DNA of 31,857 nucleotides from NCBI GenBank assembly GCA_964492825.1, contig CAZBLP010000018.1, forward strand, positions 1 to 31,857, in the 5' to 3' direction. This document shows positions 5,497 to 12,290 of the stretch, in pieces. Source of the stretch: CAZBLP01 sp964492825 (GTDB taxonomy: Bacteria; DYJV01). The notes under the pieces are model-generated. The model saw only the letters and a program-made list of their open reading frames with translations, was not told the DNA's origin and searched no databases. The translations under genes were made by a program, and so were the position numbers. Positions within the stretch are counted from its first letter, which is position 1, and each line of letters begins with the position of its first letter.

Positions 5497-8424
5497 ATGG
5501 ATATTGAAAAAATAATAAAAATATATGACAAATTCAAATATGGGGAATCTATCTATCATAAATTAATGAAACAAAGGGTTAGAAAGATTCTCCTTATTTC
5601 AACTTTTTATAATGCTTTTGTTCTTGAGCAAGAATCAAAATTTTCAGAACATATTATTGGGGGGTACCATCAATTCAATCTGACATCTATTCCAAAAATA
5701 ACAAATGCTATAAACGCTTCACACGCACTTAAAATTTTAGAAAAGGACGATTTTGACTTGATAATATCAACATTGAGAATTGGAGACCCAGGCCCTTTTC
5801 AACTTGCTAAAATCATTAAAGAGAAAAATAAAAAAACAGCTTTTGTACTTTTATTCACTGAATCTTTTGATTTAAAGTTTTTGAATCAAAAAAAATTTGA
5901 AAACATAGACAATGTTTTTTTATGGAGTGGAGATCCCTCCCTTTTTCTCACAATGATAAAACTAACAGAAGACAGATGGAATGTTGAAGATGATACTAAA
6001 ATAGGCGGAGTAAGTGTTATTCTGTTAGTAGAGGATTCTGTTAATTTTTATTCGCTTTATCTTCCTGAAATTTATAAAATTTTAATGACTCAAACTCAAA
6101 AATTAATAGAAGAAGAAGCAAATAATGATATTAAATATCTAAGAATGCGTACAAGACCCAAAATATTATTTGCAAAAAACTTTAACGAAGCTAAAAAATT
6201 TTTGAAAAAGTATAAAGATTATATTCTATCGGTTATTACTGATATTGAACTGGAAAACAAACGAGATGCAGGCTTTGAAATTATAGATTTTGTTAAAGAA
6301 GAAAATCCCTATATACCAATACTAACTCAATCCTCTGATGCAGCTCTTCTGAAAAAAGCCAGAGAAAAGGGTGCTGAAATTTCACATAAAAACACACCTT
6401 TTGTATTAAACGATTTGCATATGTTTCTTCTAAGAAGTTGTGGATTTGGAGATTTTGTTTTCAGAGATTCCAATGGAAATGAAATAGCTGTTGCTAAAAC
6501 ATTTAATGAATTTGAAAAACTTATTGAAAAAATTCCTTTGGACTCTTTCAAATATCATGCTGAGAAAAAACAGTTTTGCACTTGGCTTATTCCTCGACGT
6601 GAATTGACTCTGGCAAAAAAACTGAGAAAAGTAAAAAAAGAAAAATTCAGCTCACTTGAAAAACAGAGAAAATTTTTTCTAAATGTAATAAAGAATATAA
6701 AAATTAAAAATCAAAGAGGTAAAATTCTTGATTTTAATAAAAATAATATTGATGAAAATAGCATAATTTTAAAAATAGGAGACGGCTCTCTCGGTGGCAA
6801 AGGAAGAGGATTAAGCTTTTTAAATGCCCTATTTACAGTCAGTAAATTAGAGAAAAAATTCAGAAATTCCGTAATATCAATACCAAAAACCTGCATCATT
6901 ACTACTAATTACTTTGACGAGTTTATATACAAGAATTACCTATACATTGATTATGATTTTCATACTGATGAAGAAATTACAAATTTTTTCTTTCAGGGAA
7001 CTCTCTCTGACAACCTAAAAGAACATCTTAAGCATCTGCTGGAAATATTTACCAAACCCATTATTGTACGTTCTTCTGGACTTCTTGAAGATTCTCAATT
7101 TCATCCTTTTGCAGGAATCTACAAAAGTGTTGTTCTCCCTAATTGCAGTGAATCTATTGAAACAAGATTAAAGCAGCTTGAAGATGCAATCAAACTTGTT
7201 TATGCTTCTGTGTATTTTAAGGAAACAAGGGCATATATAGACAGAATAGGTTTAAAACTTGAAGAAGAGAAAATGGCTGTAATTATCCAAGAAGTAGTAG
7301 GTGAACAGTATGACAACTTTTTTTATCCTCACTTTGCCGGTGTAGCTCAAAGCTTTAATTACTATCCAATTTCACATATGAAAAAAAGCGATGGTGTGGC
7401 AACAATGGCTATAGGATTTGGGAAATATGTTGTAGAGGGTGAAAAATCTTACAGATTTTCTCCCAAATATCCTCAAATAAGATATCTTTCTTTGGATGAC
7501 ATGCTGAAACTTACCCAAACCGAATTTTACGCACTTGATTTAAATAAAAAAAATTTTTCATGTAAAGATGAAGAATCTTTTATTGTTAAAATTCCTGTTG
7601 AAATAGCAGAGAAACATGGCAATATTTCTCAAATTGCATCTACTTACAACATTCAAAATGGAACTTTAGAGCCAGGAATTTATTCAAAAGGGCCAAGAAT
7701 TATAAATTTTGACAATATTTTACTCTATAATTCTTTCCCTCTATCAGAAATTCTTTCTGAAATTCTGACATTTTCCGAATATGCAGTAGGAACACCAGTT
7801 GAGATAGAATTTGCAGCTTTAATTAAAGACAAATTATATTTTAATGTTTTACAGGTAAGGCCTTTAGCAACATTTGATGAAATAAATATACATAAAATCG
7901 AAACTTTGGAAAAAGAAAATATACTCCTCTATACTGAAAAGGGTTGTGGAAACGGAATTATTGACAATATAAAAAATATAGTATTTCTTGAACCTGAGCT
8001 TTTTGACAAAACATTAACTATGGAAATGAAAAAAGAAATTAATGAAATCAATCTTTTTTTAAAAGAAAAAAAAGAGGAATATATATTAATTGGGCCAGGA
8101 AGGTGGGGGTCAAGAGACAAATTTCTCGGCATCCCTGTTGATTGGGATGATATTAATATGGTAAAAGTAATAGTAGAAACAGGAATTAAAGATTTTGACA
8201 TTGAGCCTTCTCAAGGGACTCATTTTATTCACAACATTATTTCAATAAATATAGGATATTTTAATATTTCATACTATTCCGACGAAAATAGTTTTATTGA
8301 CTGGAACTGGCTAAAAAGTCAAAATATTTTAATAGAAAAATCTTTTTTAAAACTTATAAAACCTGAAAAACCTGTTACTGTTTTTATGGATGGTAAAAAA
8401 GGAAAATATGTAATTTTAAAATAA
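5497..8424 (+). CDS. Double-receiver / PEP-pyruvate-binding (PPDK_N-like) protein
   Basis: About 975 aa. The ATG at 5497 is preferred over one at 5467, which overlaps gdhA; neither has a normal ribosome binding site. Residues about 20-150 form a degenerate receiver-like domain in which the acceptor Asp is replaced by T92 (IISTLRIGD). Residues about 170-320 form a second receiver with D249 (VITDIE), T277 and K298. From about 425 on comes a pyruvate-phosphate-dikinase N-terminal ATP-grasp region: GDGSLGGKGRG (about 428), PIIVRSSGLLEDSQFHPFAG (about 520-540), then MAVIIQEVVGEQ. A conserved-looking block near the C terminus reads IGPGRWGSRDKFLG. The phosphohistidine domain (GGxTSHAA) and the C-terminal TIM barrel of PEP synthase are absent, so it is not a complete PEP synthase or PPDK. 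Reaction unknown. Coupling to gdhA suggests a link to carbon/nitrogen status (inference). Confidence 0.85.
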   Translation: MDIEKIIKIYDKFKYGESIYHKLMKQRVRKILLISTFYNAFVLEQESKFSEHIIGGYHQFNLTSIPKITNAINASHALKILEKDDFDLIISTLRIGDPGPFQLAKIIKEKNKKTAFVLLFTESFDLKFLNQKKFENIDNVFLWSGDPSLFLTMIKLTEDRWNVEDDTKIGGVSVILLVEDSVNFYSLYLPEIYKILMTQTQKLIEEEANNDIKYLRMRTRPKILFAKNFNEAKKFLKKYKDYILSVITDIELENKRDAGFEIIDFVKEENPYIPILTQSSDAALLKKAREKGAEISHKNTPFVLNDLHMFLLRSCGFGDFVFRDSNGNEIAVAKTFNEFEKLIEKIPLDSFKYHAEKKQFCTWLIPRRELTLAKKLRKVKKEKFSSLEKQRKFFLNVIKNIKIKNQRGKILDFNKNNIDENSIILKIGDGSLGGKGRGLSFLNALFTVSKLEKKFRNSVISIPKTCIITTNYFDEFIYKNYLYIDYDFHTDEEITNFFFQGTLSDNLKEHLKHLLEIFTKPIIVRSSGLLEDSQFHPFAGIYKSVVLPNCSESIETRLKQLEDAIKLVYASVYFKETRAYIDRIGLKLEEEKMAVIIQEVVGEQYDNFFYPHFAGVAQSFNYYPISHMKKSDGVATMAIGFGKYVVEGEKSYRFSPKYPQIRYLSLDDMLKLTQTEFYALDLNKKNFSCKDEESFIVKIPVEIAEKHGNISQIASTYNIQNGTLEPGIYSKGPRIINFDNILLYNSFPLSEILSEILTFSEYAVGTPVEIEFAALIKDKLYFNVLQVRPLATFDEINIHKIETLEKENILLYTEKGCGNGIIDNIKNIVFLEPELFDKTLTMEMKKEINEINLFLKEKKEEYILIGPGRWGSRDKFLGIPVDWDDINMVKVIVETGIKDFDIEPSQGTHFIHNIISINIGYFNISYYSDENSFIDWNWLKSQNILIEKSFLKLIKPEKPVTVFMDGKKGKYVILK

Positions 8425-8472
8425 AAAGCATGTTATAGTAAGATTATTCGCTCTTTTAATGGAGAAGATAAT

Positions 8473-8702
8473 ATGTTCGCAGGTATTGAAAAAACATCTC
8501 CTGTAATATTGGCTTTTATTGGAACATTATTTACATGGTTTATTACTGCCTTAGGTGCTGCTGTTATTTTTCTCAAACAAAACATAAACAGAAAAATACT
8601 TGACGCTTCTCTTGGTTTTTCTGCGGGAATAATGATAGCAGCAAGTTTTTTTTCTTTATTATTGCCATCAATTGAGATTTCAGGTGAACTTGGCTTGCCA
8701 AA
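8473..8702 (+). CDS. ZIP-family metal transporter, N-terminal part, cut by assembly gap
   Basis: Only about 76 residues are readable before the Ns. They contain two membrane segments (VILAFIGTLFTWFITALGAA, then LGFSAGIMIAASFFSLLLPS). The pattern T-W/F-x-x-T-A-L-G-A-A followed by GFSAGIMIAASFFSLLLP is typical of GufA/ZupT-type ZIP transporters, which import zinc and other divalent metals across the inner membrane. GGAGAAG precedes the ATG. The metal-binding HN/HE motifs of the later helices would be inside the gap. Sequence right after the gap is open in more than one frame, so the true C terminus cannot be read. Confidence 0.7.
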
Positions 8703-8802
8703 NNNNNNNNNNNNNNNNNNNNNNNNNNNNNNNNNNNNNNNNNNNNNNNNNNNNNNNNNNNNNNNNNNNNNNNNNNNNNNNNNNNNNNNNNNNNNNNNNN
8801 NN
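8703..8802. other. Assembly gap (100 Ns)
   Basis: Exactly 100 Ns, the conventional length for a gap of unknown size. It interrupts the ZIP transporter; the missing part of such a gene would be about 500 bp or more, so real distances across this point are not known. Confidence 0.97.
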
Positions 8803-8857
8803 GGAGTACAGATTTTTTTGAATTATAAATAACCTATTAGGAGTTAACTCATAATCT

Positions 8858-9547
8858 ATGTTAAATAAATTAACTAATATAGAAATTGAAAAAATAATAA
8901 AAAGTAAAAGGAAAACTATTGCCTTGCAAATAACTGACAATGCTACACTTATTATAAAAGCTCCATTTGACATAAGCAATGAAACGCTCAATCAGATTCT
9001 GTTAAAACATATAAAGTGGATAGAAAAGAAGAAAAGAGAAATAGAAGCAAGAGTGGTAAAGTTTAAATCTAAAAAGTTTGTTAGTGGTGAAGAGTTCCTT
9101 TTTTTAGGCAGATATTACAAATTGAAAATAGTGGATAATCAGGATCTTCCATTAAAGTTTGATAATATTTATTTCTATATTTCAAGAAGAGTTTTACCAG
9201 ATGCAAAAGAGCATTTTATTAAATGGTATAAGAAAAAAGCTTATGAAAAAATTTCTGAAAGAGTAACCTTGCATGCTCAGGAAGGGAAATTTAAATACAA
9301 TAAAATTAAAATCAGTAACGCTGAAAAACGCTGGGGCTCATGTTCTTATAGGGGGAACTTAAATTTCTCATGGAGGCTTATTATGGCGCCTTTATCTGTG
9401 GTTGACTATGTTGTTGCGCACGAACTTGTTCATCTTAAAGTAAAAAACCATTCAAAATATTTCTGGGATGAAGTTAAAATATTAATACCTGATTATAAAA
9501 AACATATATCATGGTTAAAATTGAATGCTTATTTGTTGAAGCTGTGA
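8858..9547 (+). CDS. YgjP-like zinc metallohydrolase (DUF45, M48-like)
   Basis: A 229-aa product typical of the YgjP-like family. The N-terminal half includes the KTIALQITDNATLIIKAP segment and an amphipathic region. The C-terminal half carries the family signature KRWGSCSYRGNLNFSWRLIM (about 157-176), the zinc motif HELVH (188-192) and H198 as likely third ligand (VHLKVKNHSKYFW). The physiological substrate is not established for the family. In other genomes it is often near type I restriction genes, but none are seen here. An AGGAG lies 14 nt before the ATG, rather far, so the start is only moderately sure. The gene lies just after the scaffold gap. Confidence 0.9.
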   Translation: MLNKLTNIEIEKIIKSKRKTIALQITDNATLIIKAPFDISNETLNQILLKHIKWIEKKKREIEARVVKFKSKKFVSGEEFLFLGRYYKLKIVDNQDLPLKFDNIYFYISRRVLPDAKEHFIKWYKKKAYEKISERVTLHAQEGKFKYNKIKISNAEKRWGSCSYRGNLNFSWRLIMAPLSVVDYVVAHELVHLKVKNHSKYFWDEVKILIPDYKKHISWLKLNAYLLKL

Positions 9548-9595
9548 CGTTATTTCAAAGTAGATTAGAAAATTTTAAATTTAATTTGAAAAACC

Positions 9596-9624
9596 TTGAC
9601 ATGTTAAAATTGTTATGTTATTTA
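9596..9624 (+). promoter_or_regulatory. Promoter of the Trp-codon leader / hisF transcription unit
   Basis: A perfect TTGACA (9596-9601), 17 bp, then TATTTA (9619-9624), a weak -10. The predicted start is about 9631, which coincides with the first ATG of the leader ORF. It is the last promoter-like sequence before the 70-aa gene, because only 18-19 bases separate the terminator T-run from that gene's ATG. Confidence 0.45.
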
Positions 9625-9630
9625 AGTAAT

Positions 9631-9702
9631 ATGATGATAAAAAATTATAAAAACAATTATTGGTGGTGGAGATTAAAAAGTTGTGAGGTAAATCTGCGGT
9701 GA
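9631..9702 (+). CDS. Trp-rich leader peptide (WWW)
   Basis: A 23-codon ORF (ATG 9631, or 9634; stop TGA 9700-9702). It contains three consecutive TGG codons at 9661-9669 (NNYWWWRLK) and ends 21 bases before a GC-rich intrinsic terminator. An in-frame ATG at 9601 would make it 33 codons. No Shine-Dalgarno sequence is visible; with the predicted transcription start it could be leaderless. Tandem Trp codons just before mutually exclusive RNA hairpins are the hallmark of trp-type ribosome-mediated attenuation, where a ribosome stalls when charged tRNA-Trp is scarce. The downstream genes are a 70-aa unknown protein and hisF, not trp genes. Confidence 0.65.
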   Translation: MMIKNYKNNYWWWRLKSCEVNLR

Positions 9703-9755
9703 ATACCGCTTTAGGTATATTTTAGCCGTGAGGTTTTCCTCACGGCTTTTTTTTT
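9681..9755 (+). promoter_or_regulatory. Transcription attenuator with competing hairpins
   Basis: Hairpin 1:2 is GCGGT (9696-9700) with ACCGC (9705-9709), loop GAAT, extendable by TAAA (9689-9692) with TTTA (9710-9713). It spans the leader stop codon. ATACC (9703-9707) can instead pair with GGTAT (9714-9718). The terminator is 9724-9747. TTGTGAGG (9681-9688), inside the leader ORF, imitates the terminator 5' arm and can pair with CCTCACGG (9738-9745), with two G-U pairs, which would destroy the terminator. A ribosome stalled on the Trp codons would leave 9681-9688 free, and one at the stop codon would cover it. Which alternative pairing is the real antiterminator is not settled by eye. Confidence 0.55.
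9724..9755 (+). terminator. Intrinsic terminator immediately before a gene's ribosome binding site
   Basis: A 10-bp stem, AGCCGTGAGG (9724-9733) with CCTCACGGCT (9738-9747), loop TTTT, followed by nine Ts (9747-9755). The AAGGAGG of the next gene starts only 8 bases later, so no promoter fits in between and the downstream genes must depend on read-through. Confidence 0.9.
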
Positions 9756-9774
9756 GGCTAAAAAGGAGGATAAA

Positions 9775-9987
9775 ATGATGAAAAAAATGAATGAAAAGTT
9801 GACAATTCACATTCCTTGTTCTATTATCAAAGAAGCTCTTAGCAAAGGAGAAAAAACCTTAAATATTTCTCTTCATCTTGAGCTTGAAAATTTTAAAGAT
9901 GAGCAATTTGATTCTACTGATAATTCGTTAGGTGTTTATGACCATGAAATATCAGGAGTAGCTGCTTTAAGTTTAAGATTTGCTTAA
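9775..9987 (+). CDS. Small protein of unknown function, attenuator-controlled
   Basis: A 70-aa product (MMKKMNEKLTIHIPCSII and on). The ATG at 9775 is chosen because AAGGAGGA precedes it by 5 bases; an upstream in-frame TTG lies inside the terminator T-run and is not credible. No signal peptide or membrane segment. The pattern is a short basic start, two strand-like stretches (KLTIHIP and TLNISLHLELE), an acidic middle and a C-terminal ISGVAALSLRFA. It has one Cys and no Trp. It stands between a Trp-codon attenuator and hisF (15-base gap), with which it is probably co-transcribed. I do not recognise the family. Confidence 0.75.
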   Translation: MMKKMNEKLTIHIPCSIIKEALSKGEKTLNISLHLELENFKDEQFDSTDNSLGVYDHEISGVAALSLRFA

Positions 9988-10002
9988 CAAAATGGAGATA
10001 TT

Positions 10003-10785
10003 ATGCTTGCCAAAAGAATAATACCATGCCTTGATGTTAAAGAAGGCAGAGTTGTTAAAGGAGTAAATTTTGTAGGTTTAAGGGATGCAGGAGATCCTGT
10101 GGAAGTTGCTATTGAGTATGACAGACAAGGAGCAGATGAATTAGTATTTTTAGATATTACTGCATCTCATGAGAAAAGAAACATAATCATAGATGTTGTC
10201 AGAAAAACAGCTGAAAACGTTTTTATGCCGTTTACTGTAGGCGGTGGAGTCAGAACTATAGATGATATTAGAAATCTCCTAAATGCAGGTGCAGATAAAG
10301 TATCAATAAATACCGCTGCTGTTAAAAATCCTGATTTTGTTAAAGAATCTGCAGAGCGTTTTGGCAGCCAGTGTACAGTTGTAGCTGTTGATGCAAAAAG
10401 AACCAATAACGATAAATTTATAAAATTTAAAGGCATCAGCTGGGAAGTATATATTCATGGCGGCAGAACCCCCACAGGCATTGATGCGCTATGGTGGGCT
10501 AAGAAAATGGAAGAATTCGGTGCTGGTGAGATACTGCTTACAAGTATGGATAAAGATGGCACCAAATCTGGATATGATCTGGAGCTCACAGAATATTATT
10601 CTAAAAATTTGAAAATTCCGGTTATTGCATCTGGCGGGGTAGGGAGCCTTGAACACATTCTTGATGCATTTAAAATAGCTGATGCAAGTGCAGCTCTTGC
10701 TGCTTCAATCTTTCATTACAAAGAATACACCATTTTTGAAACAAAAAAGTTTTTAAGAAAAAATGGTGTAATTGTAAGGATTTAA
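10003..10785 (+). CDS. hisF: Imidazole glycerol phosphate synthase subunit HisF
   Basis: A 260-aa (beta/alpha)8 cyclase subunit. With HisH it converts PRFAR and ammonia into imidazole glycerol phosphate and AICAR in histidine synthesis. Catalytic D11 (IIPCLDVKEGRVVKG) and D130 (VVAVDAKR) are both present, as are the phosphate-binding loops (PFTVGGGVRT, about 76-85; VIASGGVGS). GGAG precedes the ATG. No other his gene is in the window, so hisF sits apart from any his operon and appears to be driven through the Trp-leader unit upstream. Its stop overlaps the stop of the convergent rqcH gene in the shared bases TTAA. Confidence 0.97.
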   Translation: MLAKRIIPCLDVKEGRVVKGVNFVGLRDAGDPVEVAIEYDRQGADELVFLDITASHEKRNIIIDVVRKTAENVFMPFTVGGGVRTIDDIRNLLNAGADKVSINTAAVKNPDFVKESAERFGSQCTVVAVDAKRTNNDKFIKFKGISWEVYIHGGRTPTGIDALWWAKKMEEFGAGEILLTSMDKDGTKSGYDLELTEYYSKNLKIPVIASGGVGSLEHILDAFKIADASAALAASIFHYKEYTIFETKKFLRKNGVIVRI

Positions 10786-12290
10786 TCTGATTTTACAAAA
10801 ATAGTTTTAAATTTTTTTAAAGTTACAAGCCCCATAGGAGCACCTTTTGGTTTGCTCAAATACTTTATCCTGGTATAAACTACTTCGCCTTTCCTGTTAT
10901 TTGCAGCTTTGGAATATTCTAATGCTATTTTAGCTGCAAATTCTATAGCTTCTTTGGTTAAATTTTCTTCTTTTTCCTGTATAATCACATGAGAACCTGG
11001 AAAATCTTTAACATGAAACCATAAATAATCAGGTTTGCCAAATTTGCGAATTATATAATCATTGCCTTTACTTGACTTTCCAGCAACAATATTGATGTTG
11101 TTAAATTTAAACTCTTTGTATGGTTGCTGTGCAATATCTTTGTTTTTTGTTTTATTTTTACCTTGCTTATCAGTAGAAAACTCTTCTAATTCAGAAATAT
11201 TTTTGATATTTTCTAAAAAATATAGTTTTTCTTTAAAAAGGAAAATTTGCTCCTCTGTTTCAATTTTTCGTTCTTTCAATTTAACAACGCCTCTTTTAAA
11301 TTTTTTCCCTTTTTTAAAGTAATTTTCAATATTTTCATTGGGTGATTTGTCAGTTTTAAGAGGAATGGTAATTGTCGGCATGTCTTCATTATAATAATCA
11401 ACAACTTTTGTTTCTGAATCTCCTTTGTTTATTAAATGTAAATTTGCTTTTAACAGTTCGCCAAATTTAAAATATTTTTCAAAATCTTTTTTATCTTCTA
11501 TTTCATTTTCTATTTTTTTTAGAGTTTTTTCTAATTTTTTAATTTTGTTTTTAAATAATTTTTTTAAATTGCTTTTTTCAGTTTCAAGATATTTATTCTC
11601 AAATTCATGTTTAAACATATCATTAAACGAAGAAAATTCTTGCAAATTTTTACCTGTGTTGTTCAAATGTTTTAAAAGAAATGGATATATTCTCTCCCCT
11701 AATTTAACGGGTCTAAATTTAATCTTAAAATTATAAAATTCAATATATTTTTCATAAACGTCCTCTAATAAACCACTTAATTTCAATAGATAAACCAACT
11801 CTTTTACAATAAAACCTGGGAAACCTTCCAACTTGTTATTAATAAGTGCATTTCTAAACTCATCTATATCCAATTGTCTGATTATTTTAATTTCAGCTAA
11901 TTGAAATTTGGAAAAATTAGCTAAAATATTTTGCTCTTGTAGTAAAATTAAGTTTTTGTTTTTATTTGAAAAATTTATATGTAAAGTATATGTGTTATCT
12001 CCTTTTTTTAGCACAACCTCTAATATCCTGTATAATTTAAAATAATTTAAGTCGATTATCAATGAATTCATAATGTGTTTTCTTAGAAACATACAGAATG
12101 TAGGCGGATTTAAAGGGTTTTTCAATTTAACATCTGACAGAAATATTGTATTAAAATCAAAAATCAGATTTTCATTTGATGAAAGTTTAAAGGTAAAAAT
12201 ATTATTATTTTGAAAAATTTTATTTATTCTTGTATATAGAATTTTGTCTTTAATTTCATTTTTAAATGCAAACAAAGAAAATGTATCCAT
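10782..12290 (-). CDS. rqcH: NFACT-family ribosome quality control protein (RqcH/Rqc2-like)
   Basis: A 502-aa product, shorter than the usual 550-590. Order: NFACT-N domain (about 1-185, with CMFLRKHI at 66-73), helical middle, Lys/Glu-rich coiled coil (about 235-290 and 320-365), and C-terminal NFACT-R domain (about 400-500; YLWFHVKDFPGSHVII, then SKPKGAPMGLV). Family members bind obstructed 50S subunits with peptidyl-tRNA and in bacteria direct C-terminal alanine tailing. Oddity: at the position of the conserved Asp-Arg pair needed for tailing, I read Y87-R88 (KLYRILEV), so the Asp appears to be replaced. The start overlaps the preceding gene's stop as TAATG. Family call firm; tailing activity uncertain. 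Confidence 0.9.
   Translation of the reverse strand: MDTFSLFAFKNEIKDKILYTRINKIFQNNNIFTFKLSSNENLIFDFNTIFLSDVKLKNPLNPPTFCMFLRKHIMNSLIIDLNYFKLYRILEVVLKKGDNTYTLHINFSNKNKNLILLQEQNILANFSKFQLAEIKIIRQLDIDEFRNALINNKLEGFPGFIVKELVYLLKLSGLLEDVYEKYIEFYNFKIKFRPVKLGERIYPFLLKHLNNTGKNLQEFSSFNDMFKHEFENKYLETEKSNLKKLFKNKIKKLEKTLKKIENEIEDKKDFEKYFKFGELLKANLHLINKGDSETKVVDYYNEDMPTITIPLKTDKSPNENIENYFKKGKKFKRGVVKLKERKIETEEQIFLFKEKLYFLENIKNISELEEFSTDKQGKNKTKNKDIAQQPYKEFKFNNINIVAGKSSKGNDYIIRKFGKPDYLWFHVKDFPGSHVIIQEKEENLTKEAIEFAAKIALEYSKAANNRKGEVVYTRIKYLSKPKGAPMGLVTLKKFKTIFVKSD

Noticed and set aside
8473..8832. 119-aa ORF reading through the Ns
   Set aside because: The middle is undefined sequence; the tail GVQIFLNYK is only one of several frames after the gap.
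8858..9547. YgjP-like protein as a remnant of a type I restriction locus
   Set aside because: No hsdR, hsdM or hsdS sequence is visible on either side, although the scaffold gap just upstream leaves some doubt.
9511..9702. 63-codon ORF starting inside the ygjP-like gene, taken as an ordinary protein gene
   Set aside because: Its first part overlaps the YgjP-like coding sequence in another frame and has no ribosome binding site. Only the last 23-33 codons, with the Trp run, make sense, as a leader peptide.
9681..9755. Named riboswitch (T-box, fluoride, guanidine, preQ1, c-di-GMP) before the 70-aa gene
   Set aside because: None of the conserved core sequences of these classes is present, whereas the Trp codon run explains the terminator better.
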